A stretch of DNA of 64,000 bases, from positions 1,285,501 through 1,349,500 of the forward strand of contig NZ_PDJB01000001.1 in NCBI RefSeq assembly GCF_002563895.1. The letters run 5' to 3'. Numbering within the stretch: position 1 is the stretch's first letter; every line of letters begins with the position of its first letter. Under the pieces are notes generated by a model that did no database searches, was not told where the DNA came from, and saw only the letters and a program-made list of their open reading frames with translations. This document shows positions 57,483 through 64,000 of the stretch, in pieces. The stretch comes from Pseudomonas lurida (lineage in GTDB: Bacteria; Pseudomonadota; Gammaproteobacteria; Pseudomonadales; Pseudomonadaceae). Both the position numbers and the translations under genes were made by a program.

Positions 57483-57779
57483 ATGGTTGGGACTATTAAA
57501 AAATTGCTGCTGGCTTCAGGTGAGACGCTCATCAATGTTCCGGCGGATCGTTCGACCCTTGTAGCGCTGGGTTTTGACGAATCTAGCGCAGATGAACTCG
57601 TTATCGAGGCTGAAAAAAGCGCCAAGTTAGAAGGTGTCATTTCCGCGCGCCGAACGTTATATGTAACTGAAGCCGATCCTTTGTTTCTCGAGTGGCAATA
57701 CGACGAAACGCCGGAAAAAGAAAAAGCCTGGCGCGACAAAATTGCTGAAATCAAGGCGCTTTACCCCTTGCCTGACTGA
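57483..57779 (+). CDS. Probable tail fibre assembly chaperone
   Basis: A 98-residue protein ending in LEWQYDETPEKEKAWRDKIAEIKALYPLP, which resembles the C-terminal pattern of tail fibre assembly proteins. It directly follows the fibre-tip gene and shares its lower GC. ATG 57483 was chosen because AGGAG lies seven bases upstream; ATG 57477 overlaps the previous stop but has poor spacing. Confidence 0.6.
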   Translation: MVGTIKKLLLASGETLINVPADRSTLVALGFDESSADELVIEAEKSAKLEGVISARRTLYVTEADPLFLEWQYDETPEKEKAWRDKIAEIKALYPLPD

Positions 57780-57795
57780 GCGCTCCTGACCCCCC

Positions 57796-57848
57796 ACCGC
57801 GAAAGCGGTTTTTTTGCCCCCCAAAGCCCCTGCCCGCAGGGGCTTTGG
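57796..57848 (+). terminator. Double hairpin, first a good intrinsic terminator
   Basis: ACCGC-GAAA-GCGGT followed by T residues (57796-57815), then a perfect 12-bp stem CCAAAGCCCCTG-CCCG-CAGGGGCTTTGG (57821-57848). They split the tailocin operon between the fibre module and the sheath genes. Confidence 0.8.
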
Positions 57849-57874
57849 CGTTTTCCACCCTGAGAATCTCACTT

Positions 57875-58048
57875 ATGCACACCCGCCAAACCTACACCGT
57901 CCTCATCCCATTCCCCACCGGCGCTGGCCATTGGTCTGTCGCCGGCCAGGAGCTGGACCTCCTGGACGTCGAAGCATCCGTCCTGCGCACCGCTGGCCGC
58001 CTGGAACTGACCAGCGTCCTTAACCCCACCCCCAAGAAGGCTGACTAA
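57875..58048 (+). CDS. Small DUF2635-like tail protein
   Basis: A 57-residue protein (MHTRQTYTVLIPFPTGAGHW and on). Short proteins of this kind precede the sheath gene in many contractile tail clusters; their role is unknown. ATG 57875 was chosen because the upstream part of the frame overlaps the hairpin. Confidence 0.6.
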   Translation: MHTRQTYTVLIPFPTGAGHWSVAGQELDLLDVEASVLRTAGRLELTSVLNPTPKKAD

Positions 58049-58050
58049 CC

Positions 58051-59217
58051 ATGGCTGAGGTTCTGAACTTCGAGCACAACGGCATCACCGTGAATGCCAC
58101 TGAATCCCCCGAGGCCATGGGTGGCCTTGGCGACAACGTCATCGGCCTGGTCGGCACTGCGCCGAATGCCCATGCGTCGATCCCGAAAAACGCGCCGTTT
58201 CGTATCAACAGCTTCACCACCCAGGCGCTGCTGGACCCTACTGGTGCGGAGACTGGCACCCTGTTTCATGCCGTCTACCAGATACTGAAAGTGGTCAAGG
58301 TGCCGGTCTACGTGGTGATCGTGGAGGAGGGCGCCACTCCGGCTGACACGATCAACAACGTGATCGGCGGCGATGAGCCGGTCACTGGCCGCAAGTTGGG
58401 CCTGGCCGCGCTGGCCAGCGTGCCGGAAGACTTGACCATCATTGGCGCCCCTGGCTTTACCGGCACCAAGGCCGTGGCCGGTGAGTTCGCCTCCTTCGGC
58501 AAGCGCATCAAGGCCCGTGTGGTACTGGATGGCAAAGACGCAACCGTCGCCGATCAAGTGACCTACAGCGGCGAACTGGGCGGTGCCGACCTGGGCTTCG
58601 ACCGTTGCCTGCTGGTGCACAACATGCCGTCGGTGTACTCCAAGGCGGCGAAGAAAAACGTGTTCCTGGCGCCATCGTCCCTGGCCATCGCCGCCTTGGC
58701 CAAGGTCAAGCAGTGGGAGAGCCCGGGTAATCAGGTGACGTTCGCCGAGGACGTTTCCCGCGTGGTCGAGTACAACATCCTCGACACCTCCACCGAAGGC
58801 GACCTGCTCAACCGCTACGGCGTGAGCTACTACGCCCGCACCATTCTCGGCGGCTTCTCGCTGCTGGGTAACCGCTCTATCACCGGCAAGTTCATCAGCT
58901 ATGTCGGCCTTGAAGATGCGATCAGCCGCAAGCTGGTCAAGGCCGGCCAGAAAGCCATGGCCAAGAACCTCACCAAGTCCTTCATGGACCAGGAGGTCAA
59001 GCGCATCAACGACTGGCTGCAAACCCTGGTCGCCGACGAAACCATTCCCGGTGGCAGCGTGTACTTGCACCCGGAACTGAACAGTGTCGAGAAGTACAAG
59101 AACGGCACCTGGTACATCGTCATCGACTACGGCCGCTACGCGCCGAACGAACACATGATTTATCAACTCAATGCCCGCGATGAAATCATCGAGCAGTTCC
59201 TGGAGGACGTTCTCTAA
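58051..59217 (+). CDS. Contractile tail sheath protein (gpFI)
   Basis: A 388-residue P2 gpFI-type sheath subunit: FEHNGITVNATESP at the N-terminus, a central GAPGFTGTKAVAGEF block, and the conserved C-terminal arm domain (VAFAEDVSRVVEYNIL-like, ARTILGGFSLLGNRS). Contraction drives the tube through the target envelope. ATG is two bases after the previous stop. Confidence 0.93.
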   Translation: MAEVLNFEHNGITVNATESPEAMGGLGDNVIGLVGTAPNAHASIPKNAPFRINSFTTQALLDPTGAETGTLFHAVYQILKVVKVPVYVVIVEEGATPADTINNVIGGDEPVTGRKLGLAALASVPEDLTIIGAPGFTGTKAVAGEFASFGKRIKARVVLDGKDATVADQVTYSGELGGADLGFDRCLLVHNMPSVYSKAAKKNVFLAPSSLAIAALAKVKQWESPGNQVTFAEDVSRVVEYNILDTSTEGDLLNRYGVSYYARTILGGFSLLGNRSITGKFISYVGLEDAISRKLVKAGQKAMAKNLTKSFMDQEVKRINDWLQTLVADETIPGGSVYLHPELNSVEKYKNGTWYIVIDYGRYAPNEHMIYQLNARDEIIEQFLEDVL

Positions 59218-59723
59218 TGTTTACCAACCGTGTAAGACAGGCCATTGCGGCCACCCTCCAAGGCCTACCGTTGTCCGCGACCGTAGAGGAATTTACCCCG
59301 CCGAAGATTGAATTCGACATGGAGCCCATGTCCGGTGGGCGCTTTATCGCCGAAGAAATGGCCAAGAGCGGCAAGGTGCTCGGCGCCACGCTAGTGCTGC
59401 AAGGCGCCGGCCCGGAAATCATGCTGGCGCTGGGCGTGCGTCTGGGTGACGACATTCTGTTGAACGTGCGCGAAGCCGGCCAGGACCAGGACGGCAAGAC
59501 CTACTTCACCTACCACACCGTCGGCGGCAAGCTCAAATCCCTGGCCGAGGCGAAGCTGAAGATGGGCGACAAGGCCACCACCACCCTGGAATTGTCCTGC
59601 CGCACCTACAACCGCCTGGAAAACGGTATTTCGGTGATCGACATCGACGTGCGCACCCAGAAGTTCGTGCTCAACGGCGTCGACATTCTTGGCGATGCCC
59701 GCCGCGCCGTGCTGATGCCTTAA
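59217..59723 (+). CDS. Tail tube protein (gpFII)
   Basis: A 168-residue gpFII-type tube subunit (PKIEFDMEPMSGGRF, then DIDVRTQKFVLNGVDIL at the end). The start overlaps the sheath stop by one base, ensuring balanced synthesis. Confidence 0.92.
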   Translation: MFTNRVRQAIAATLQGLPLSATVEEFTPPKIEFDMEPMSGGRFIAEEMAKSGKVLGATLVLQGAGPEIMLALGVRLGDDILLNVREAGQDQDGKTYFTYHTVGGKLKSLAEAKLKMGDKATTTLELSCRTYNRLENGISVIDIDVRTQKFVLNGVDILGDARRAVLMP

Positions 59724-59754
59724 GTGAGACCGTGATCTGACGTGGGCACGGTCC

Positions 59755-59845
59755 AAGTGGGCGTCGGCCTTGCCCGCGATGCAGGCGACTCGATTTGTCA
59801 GTTGCACCGACCTGATGCCATCGCAGGCAAGCCAGCTCCCACATT
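59755..59845. repeat. REP doublet inside the tailocin operon
   Basis: AAGTGGGCGTCGGCCTTGCCC at the left and GGCAAGCCAGCTCCCACAT at the right. It lies between the abundant sheath/tube genes and the assembly genes. Confidence 0.8.
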
Positions 59846-59904
59846 GATCGTGCACGCTCTGAGATGTAGCGTTTTTCAACAACGTTTGACCAAGGAGTTA
59901 CCCC

Positions 59905-60477
59905 ATGGCCTGGATGCCACCGCTGCATGTCCTGCTGTCTCCGATCACCGCCGATACCGGCGCGTCGATCCAGCAGGTTCAACTCAAGCCGCTGTACTAC
60001 GCCGCGCAGAAAGACGCGCTGGCCCGGGCCGGTGATGATGAGGACGACCAGTTCTTCGAACTGGCGAAACTCGCCACCGGCCTGTCGGAAAAAGAGCTCG
60101 ACCAACTCAAACGCCCGGACTACGTGACCATCGCCCAATACGTACACGAGACGTCGACACGTCCCGCGTCGTTTTTCCTCGGTGAGACGGCGGAATCGAC
60201 CCACGAAGAGCCCGTCCAACTGTTGCTGCCCCTCGACGCGGCGGGCCGTACCTTCACCGAATTGTCCCTGGAAATGCCCGCCCTGCGCGCCACCAAGGCG
60301 ATGAAAAAACTTGCCACCAACAAAGAGCGCGCCGAGTTCATCACGGCTCACTGCACCGGTTTGATGATTCCCGATCTCGCTGGCCTGACTGTGCCCGACT
60401 GGACCGAATTGCAGGAGCGCATCGACGATTTTTTAAATCAACCGGCGGCCTTCTTTCGCAACGCGACATCGAAGTGA
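59905..60477 (+). CDS. Tail assembly protein (gpE/TAC-like)
   Basis: A 190-residue protein in the position of P2 gpE, the tape-measure chaperone. It has an acidic central part (ARAGDDEDDQFF) and no enzymatic motif. Near the end, codons GAT TTT TTA contain T-TTT-TTA, a classical -1 slippery heptamer in the right frame. A shift would extend the product to 60599. ATG 59905 follows AAGGAG. Confidence 0.78.
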   Translation: MAWMPPLHVLLSPITADTGASIQQVQLKPLYYAAQKDALARAGDDEDDQFFELAKLATGLSEKELDQLKRPDYVTIAQYVHETSTRPASFFLGETAESTHEEPVQLLLPLDAAGRTFTELSLEMPALRATKAMKKLATNKERAEFITAHCTGLMIPDLAGLTVPDWTELQERIDDFLNQPAAFFRNATSK

Positions 60478-60599
60478 TCCTCGATGTAGTGCCGCTGGTC
60501 TACTCGGTAAATGAAGCGGAGATCCTCGATTGGGATGCCGCCAAAGCTTTGCGCCGCTACGACATCGCGATGACTCGCCTTGGCGTTAAACAGGAGTAA
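60429..60599 (+). CDS. -1 frame extension of the tail assembly protein (gpE' equivalent)
   Basis: From the slippery site T-TTT-TTA (60429-60435) the -1 frame stays open for 54 codons to TAA at 60597-60599, through VILDVVPLVYSVNEAEIL and ending TRLGVKQE. P2-like tails use just such a fusion of two assembly chaperones. A GTG at 60474 could also start it as a separate 41-residue peptide. Confidence 0.65.
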   Translation, partial: FFKSTGGLLSQRDIEVILDVVPLVYSVNEAEILDWDAAKALRRYDIAMTRLGVKQE

Positions 60600-60604
60600 G
60601 CGGG

Positions 60605-62338
60605 ATGCAAGACAAGTATTCGCTCGCGTATGCCATGGCCAAGGATGGCCGTGACATTTTCGGTGGCGCAGACGGCGAAAGGGATGCCGATCTCGCCCAC
60701 CCGGGTGCCCTCGGGCCGAACGCCTCCGTCGATGCAGCAGCGCTGATGCCGCTTTCCGATACGACTCTGGCACTGGCCACCGCGGGCTTCAAACTTAACG
60801 AGCTCTCACAAGCGCTGGGCGTATTGCGCGAGAACGTGGATTCCCTTGTAACGTCTTTATCTTTGCTGAAGGCGGCTGATGCGCGTCCAGTGAAAACACA
60901 GGAACGTGCCGAAACGACGAAGGTCGCGGAATTTCGATCGACCTATTCTGAAGATCGGCGCCTTACGCGGGAGGCCATGACGGTCGGCGCCGGGCAATCT
61001 CTGGACCCGCTTGCAGCGCTGCGATATTCGAATGCCAATCTTTCGTTTGAGACAAAAGATACTTCGCAGAAGTCGATTACGGTGTTGCGGGAGGAGTCCA
61101 CAGAGAGTGAAAAGCGGCTCTCTAAGACACTTGAGCCTGTGCCGATACTGCTGGAAGAAACGTGGCTGAAAACCAAGGCCGGGGTGATGGACACGGCCAA
61201 CGATTTCGTCAGCGACTCGCCGACCGTCGCCAAAGCTGCCAAGACCGCTGAAGCTGTTATCTCACCCCTTGTATCCGGGCTTATGTCGGGGTTGGGGGAG
61301 ACGATCAAGACCCGGGTTGCAGGCAACGTGGTCGATGTGACGCTTGGAAAGTTGCCTTACGTTGGCAAGTTGTTCCAAGACGGTGGCTACGGTAAGGAAA
61401 AAGCCACGGGCAAGGAGTGCTGCTGCCCAGGTGCACTGTCTCTCGGTGCCGGTACCGGCGCAGTGCTTGATGCGTCGATGGCAAAGCTGCCAGACACCAT
61501 TGGCGACACGGTGCGGGACAATGACAAGGCACGCCCTGGGCGTCGACCCAAGCAGCAGCGGGGCAAGTCTCGCTCGCCTGGCAAAGCCGATTCACGTGCA
61601 GCCAAGGCGAGCGTCCCCGGCAAGTCGGTGGCGCTCAAATCGCAACCTGCTGCCCCACGGCTTAATGCGATGGGCCAACCGCTGGTACCGTTCGATGCAA
61701 AAAAGGCGAGCCAGGCTTCAGTCAAACTCCCAGGCAGTTCGTTTTCCTCCTACACGGCGGCACCTTCAGCAAGCCAGCGCCTGGCTCGACGTTCGGGCAA
61801 AGGCGTCGCGGCGAGCGTGTCGGGAGCGCTTGCCAAACTGGAGTCGGTCGGTGGCCGTCGCCTTGGCCCGATGAAATATGTCGACACCGCCATGGTCGTT
61901 GCCCAGGGCGTCAGCAATGGCGATGCAAAAGCCATCGGCAGCGGCCTGAGTACAGCCGGTGGCGCTTGGGCAGGAGCCTCTGCCGGCGCGGCGATCGGGA
62001 CAATGATTTTCCCCGGCGTCGGCACCGCTGTTGGTGGCGCGATTGGTGGCCTGCTTGGCAGTGAAGCCGGCACCTGGCTCGGTGACAAATTGTTCGGCCC
62101 AGGCGACCGCCTGCCGCAACCAAGCACGGTGAGCAAGGAACTCAACGCGGCGCGCACGGACAACGTGCAAGTCACCCTCGCCCCGAGCATCCAGATCACT
62201 GGCGTGAACCCCGCTGATGCCCAGCAGGTGGTCAATCAGGTCATCCAGGCCCTGCAATTCCAATGCATGCCAATGGTTACCGACACCTTGGGCGTTCGGC
62301 GCAATGCGGCACTGACCGATCCAGCAGGAGGTGACTGA
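60605..62338 (+). CDS. Tape measure protein (gpT-like)
   Basis: A 577-residue tape measure protein that sets tail length. The N-terminal half is helical and charged, followed by a basic, proline-rich stretch (GRRPKQQRGKSRSPGK), then a hydrophobic glycine-rich region (GGAWAGASAGAAIGTMIFPG and on) that can cross a membrane. The length suits an R-type tail. ATG 60605 is six bases after the end of the -1 extension. Confidence 0.87.
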   Translation: MQDKYSLAYAMAKDGRDIFGGADGERDADLAHPGALGPNASVDAAALMPLSDTTLALATAGFKLNELSQALGVLRENVDSLVTSLSLLKAADARPVKTQERAETTKVAEFRSTYSEDRRLTREAMTVGAGQSLDPLAALRYSNANLSFETKDTSQKSITVLREESTESEKRLSKTLEPVPILLEETWLKTKAGVMDTANDFVSDSPTVAKAAKTAEAVISPLVSGLMSGLGETIKTRVAGNVVDVTLGKLPYVGKLFQDGGYGKEKATGKECCCPGALSLGAGTGAVLDASMAKLPDTIGDTVRDNDKARPGRRPKQQRGKSRSPGKADSRAAKASVPGKSVALKSQPAAPRLNAMGQPLVPFDAKKASQASVKLPGSSFSSYTAAPSASQRLARRSGKGVAASVSGALAKLESVGGRRLGPMKYVDTAMVVAQGVSNGDAKAIGSGLSTAGGAWAGASAGAAIGTMIFPGVGTAVGGAIGGLLGSEAGTWLGDKLFGPGDRLPQPSTVSKELNAARTDNVQVTLAPSIQITGVNPADAQQVVNQVIQALQFQCMPMVTDTLGVRRNAALTDPAGGD

Positions 62339-62721
62339 TGAGACAGCAAATGGTACTCGGCGACTTTATTTTTGGTTTGTCCCGAGGGTTTGCCTATGCC
62401 TCGCTGGTGCGTACCAGCGATGGCGGCTGGAGTGACCTGTCGATTATTGCCAGCAAATCCCAGTCGCGACAAAGCGGGCAAAAGCTGGAAAAACTCACGT
62501 TCAGCGGCACCGCCATGTATGCCATCGGCATGCAGCGCCTGGACGAACTGCGTGCGCTGCAAAATACCCGGGCGCCGTTGACGCTGGTCGATGGCATCGG
62601 TCGCAACTGGGGCCTGTGGCGCATCAATACGATCACGGAAACCCAAAGTAATGTGATCGACGATGGCACCGCTATCGTCATGGCCTGGACCCTGGAGCTG
62701 GAGGAGTTCGTCAATGCGTAA
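62338..62721 (+). CDS. Tail protein gpU-like
   Basis: A 127-residue P2 gpU homologue (MVLGDFIFGLSRGFAYASLVRTSDGGW; WGLWRINTITETQSN). In P2 it is involved in tail completion. One-base overlap with the tape measure stop. Confidence 0.87.
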   Translation: MRQQMVLGDFIFGLSRGFAYASLVRTSDGGWSDLSIIASKSQSRQSGQKLEKLTFSGTAMYAIGMQRLDELRALQNTRAPLTLVDGIGRNWGLWRINTITETQSNVIDDGTAIVMAWTLELEEFVNA

Positions 62722-62926
62722 AGTACGAAGTATTGCCGGTGACTCGGTCAACCTGTTGCTCTATCGCGAGCTGGGACGTTGCGATGACGCGGCCGAAGAA
62801 ACCCTCTGGCGTGCGAACCCGGACCTGGCCGAATACGGCCCGGTACTGCCGGCCGGCGTATCGGTGACCGTGCCAGAAATGGCCTCGCGGTCAGCGCCAC
62901 TGCGGCCTGTTTCGGCCTGGGATTAA
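62714..62926 (+). CDS. Tail protein X (LysM-like)
   Basis: A 70-residue gpX homologue with a LysM-like fold (SIAGDSVNLLLYRELG...LWRANPDLAEYGPVLPAG). It joins the hub to the tube end. Overlaps the gpU-like gene by eight bases. Confidence 0.85.
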   Translation: MRKVRSIAGDSVNLLLYRELGRCDDAAEETLWRANPDLAEYGPVLPAGVSVTVPEMASRSAPLRPVSAWD

Positions 62927-62935
62927 GGAGGCGAT

Positions 62936-63946
62936 ATGGCACAGGGATTTACCCCGATCGTGGAGTTCTACGGCGCCAACGCGGCGCTGCTCAATCAACG
63001 CCTGATGCACTGGAGCCACACCGACGCCGCAGGGATCGAGGCTGACCGGCTCGAACTGACACTGAGTATCGAAGGGCTCGAAGGGCTGCCCAGCCTGAGT
63101 GGAAAGATCGGCCTGCGGGTTGGTTATCAGGAGTCGGGACTGGTGGAAAAGGGCGAATTTGTCGTCACCCAGCGAACCCCGGTGCTGTTCCCCATGCGGC
63201 TGATGATCGTAGCAACCGCTGCACCCTTCAGCGCTACGGATGCCAGTGGCTATCGCCAGCGTCGATCCGCCAGCTACGGGCCGACCACCCTCGGCGCGTT
63301 GTTTCGCCAATTGGTCAGCCGGCACGGCTTTTCACCGCGTGTGGCGCCGGCGCTGGAAGGTATTGCGATTCCTCACATCGACCAGTCCAACGAGAGCGAT
63401 ATGGCATTCATCACCCGCCTGGCTACGCGTTACGGCGCAGTGACCAAACCGATCAACGAGCTGTATGTGTTGGCCGAAGCCGGGCGGGCCAAGTCGCTTT
63501 CGGGCCAATTGCTACCGGAAGTGAGATTGTCCGTGACCGCCGACAACCGGCCCGGCGAACAGGCGTTCATCACCGCCAGGCTCGACGAAAAAAACCGCGC
63601 CAAATACCAGGGTTGCCGTGTCACTTGGTGGGATGCCGCCGCCGGCAAGCGGCGTGTGGTTCAAGTCGGCAATGCTCCTTTCAAAACCCTGCGCCAACCC
63701 TGCCAGAACGAAGATGAGGCCCGTGCCGTGGCCGAAGGCGAACTTCGAAGGGTAGGGCGCGAAGGTTTGAAGTTGCAGATCGATTGCCCGGGCAACCCGC
63801 TGCTTGCGGCTGAAGGGTTGCTGTTGCTGGATGAAACCTGGCCTTCGTATATGCAGGGGCAATGGTCGATAAAACAGGTGGTGCATGTCGGCGATCCGGC
63901 AACGGGTTATCGCAGTTCGATCACGGCATGTGGGCTGTCGGTGTAG
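62936..63946 (+). CDS. Baseplate hub protein gpD-like (late control D)
   Basis: A 336-residue P2 gpD homologue (T4 gp27 class). FTPIVEFYGANAALLNQRL at the start, then LGALFRQLVSRHGF and NESDMAFITRLATRYGA are family hallmarks. It connects spike and tube. Confidence 0.9.
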   Translation: MAQGFTPIVEFYGANAALLNQRLMHWSHTDAAGIEADRLELTLSIEGLEGLPSLSGKIGLRVGYQESGLVEKGEFVVTQRTPVLFPMRLMIVATAAPFSATDASGYRQRRSASYGPTTLGALFRQLVSRHGFSPRVAPALEGIAIPHIDQSNESDMAFITRLATRYGAVTKPINELYVLAEAGRAKSLSGQLLPEVRLSVTADNRPGEQAFITARLDEKNRAKYQGCRVTWWDAAAGKRRVVQVGNAPFKTLRQPCQNEDEARAVAEGELRRVGREGLKLQIDCPGNPLLAAEGLLLLDETWPSYMQGQWSIKQVVHVGDPATGYRSSITACGLSV

Positions 63947-63966
63947 TGACTTTCAAAGGTAAACCC

Positions 63967-64000
63967 ATGGTGATTTCTCTCCCTCAACTGCTTCAAGTGA
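63967..64000 (+). CDS. Start of a probable lysin gene (partial)
   Basis: Only MVISLPQLLQV is visible before the window ends. In R-pyocin clusters the next gene after gpD encodes a lysozyme/chitinase-type endolysin, so this is the likely product. AAAGGTAAACCC precedes the ATG. Confidence 0.4.
   Translation, partial: MVISLPQLLQV

Noticed and set aside
51990..64000. Complete prophage
   Set aside because: No capsid, terminase, portal, integrase or replication genes are present in the visible part; gene order follows R-type tailocins.

Overview
The window is chromosomal DNA from a fluorescent Pseudomonas, most likely of the P. fluorescens group. Evidence: dense REP/REPIN repeats with the GTGGGAGCGGGCTTGC-type head, high GC with long antisense shadow frames, and gene order matching other pseudomonads from memory (aauRS-aatJQMP, glpFKRD, argF, grxD-bfr-bfd-peroxiredoxin-rnt-pyrC-motY-argG, nth-rnfB-metG-mrp, fdxA-mutS).

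Layout. 1-6070: tail of a signalling protein, a Nudix hydrolase and GNAT pair, metR, an alpha/beta hydrolase, a DsbA-like oxidoreductase, then an arginase-fold gene translationally coupled to two SMR-like four-helix membrane proteins. 6068-7761: fatty acid desaturase and MipA/OmpV porin-like protein, both on the minus strand. 7834-15339: six tightly packed genes (HAD phosphatase, class III aminotransferase, esterase, FemAB/GNAT-like transferase, sensor kinase, sigma-54 activator) behind a good -24/-12 promoter and an upstream palindrome. I do not recognise this self-regulated operon. 15340-16000: repeat-rich desert. 16011-23302: glpM and the acidic amino acid system (AauR/AauS, AatPMQJ), with a sigma-54 promoter and two AauR-type operators in front of aatJ. 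23358-28492: glpD, glpR, glpK, glpF. 28821-31451: ybaK, an orphan ferric/polyamine-type ATPase, argF. 31886-41704: a molybdoenzyme, iron storage and redox genes, rnt-pyrC, motY, argG and an orphan response regulator. 41789-51041: small protein, nth, solitary rnfB, metG, mrp, the GacA-controlled sRNA gene rsmZ, fdxA, mutS.

51173-64000: an R-type (P2 tail-like) tailocin next to mutS. It has a self-cleaving CI/LexA-like repressor, a promoter carrying three ATGCAT-N2-ATGCAT operators, an unusual ~350-nt GGA-hairpin-rich leader ending at an intrinsic terminator, then holin, collar-like protein, spike (V), W, J, I, a short split AT-rich fibre module, sheath, tube, an assembly protein with a candidate -1 frameshift site, tape measure, U, X, D and the start of a probable lysin. 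No capsid, terminase or integrase genes appear before the window ends.

The most interesting items are the self-encoded sigma-54 operon, the tailocin leader RNA and operator array, the arginase-like/SMR operon whose ribosome binding site is buried in a hairpin, the bacterioferritin lacking ferroxidase ligands, and the in-frame T-TTT-TTA slippery site.
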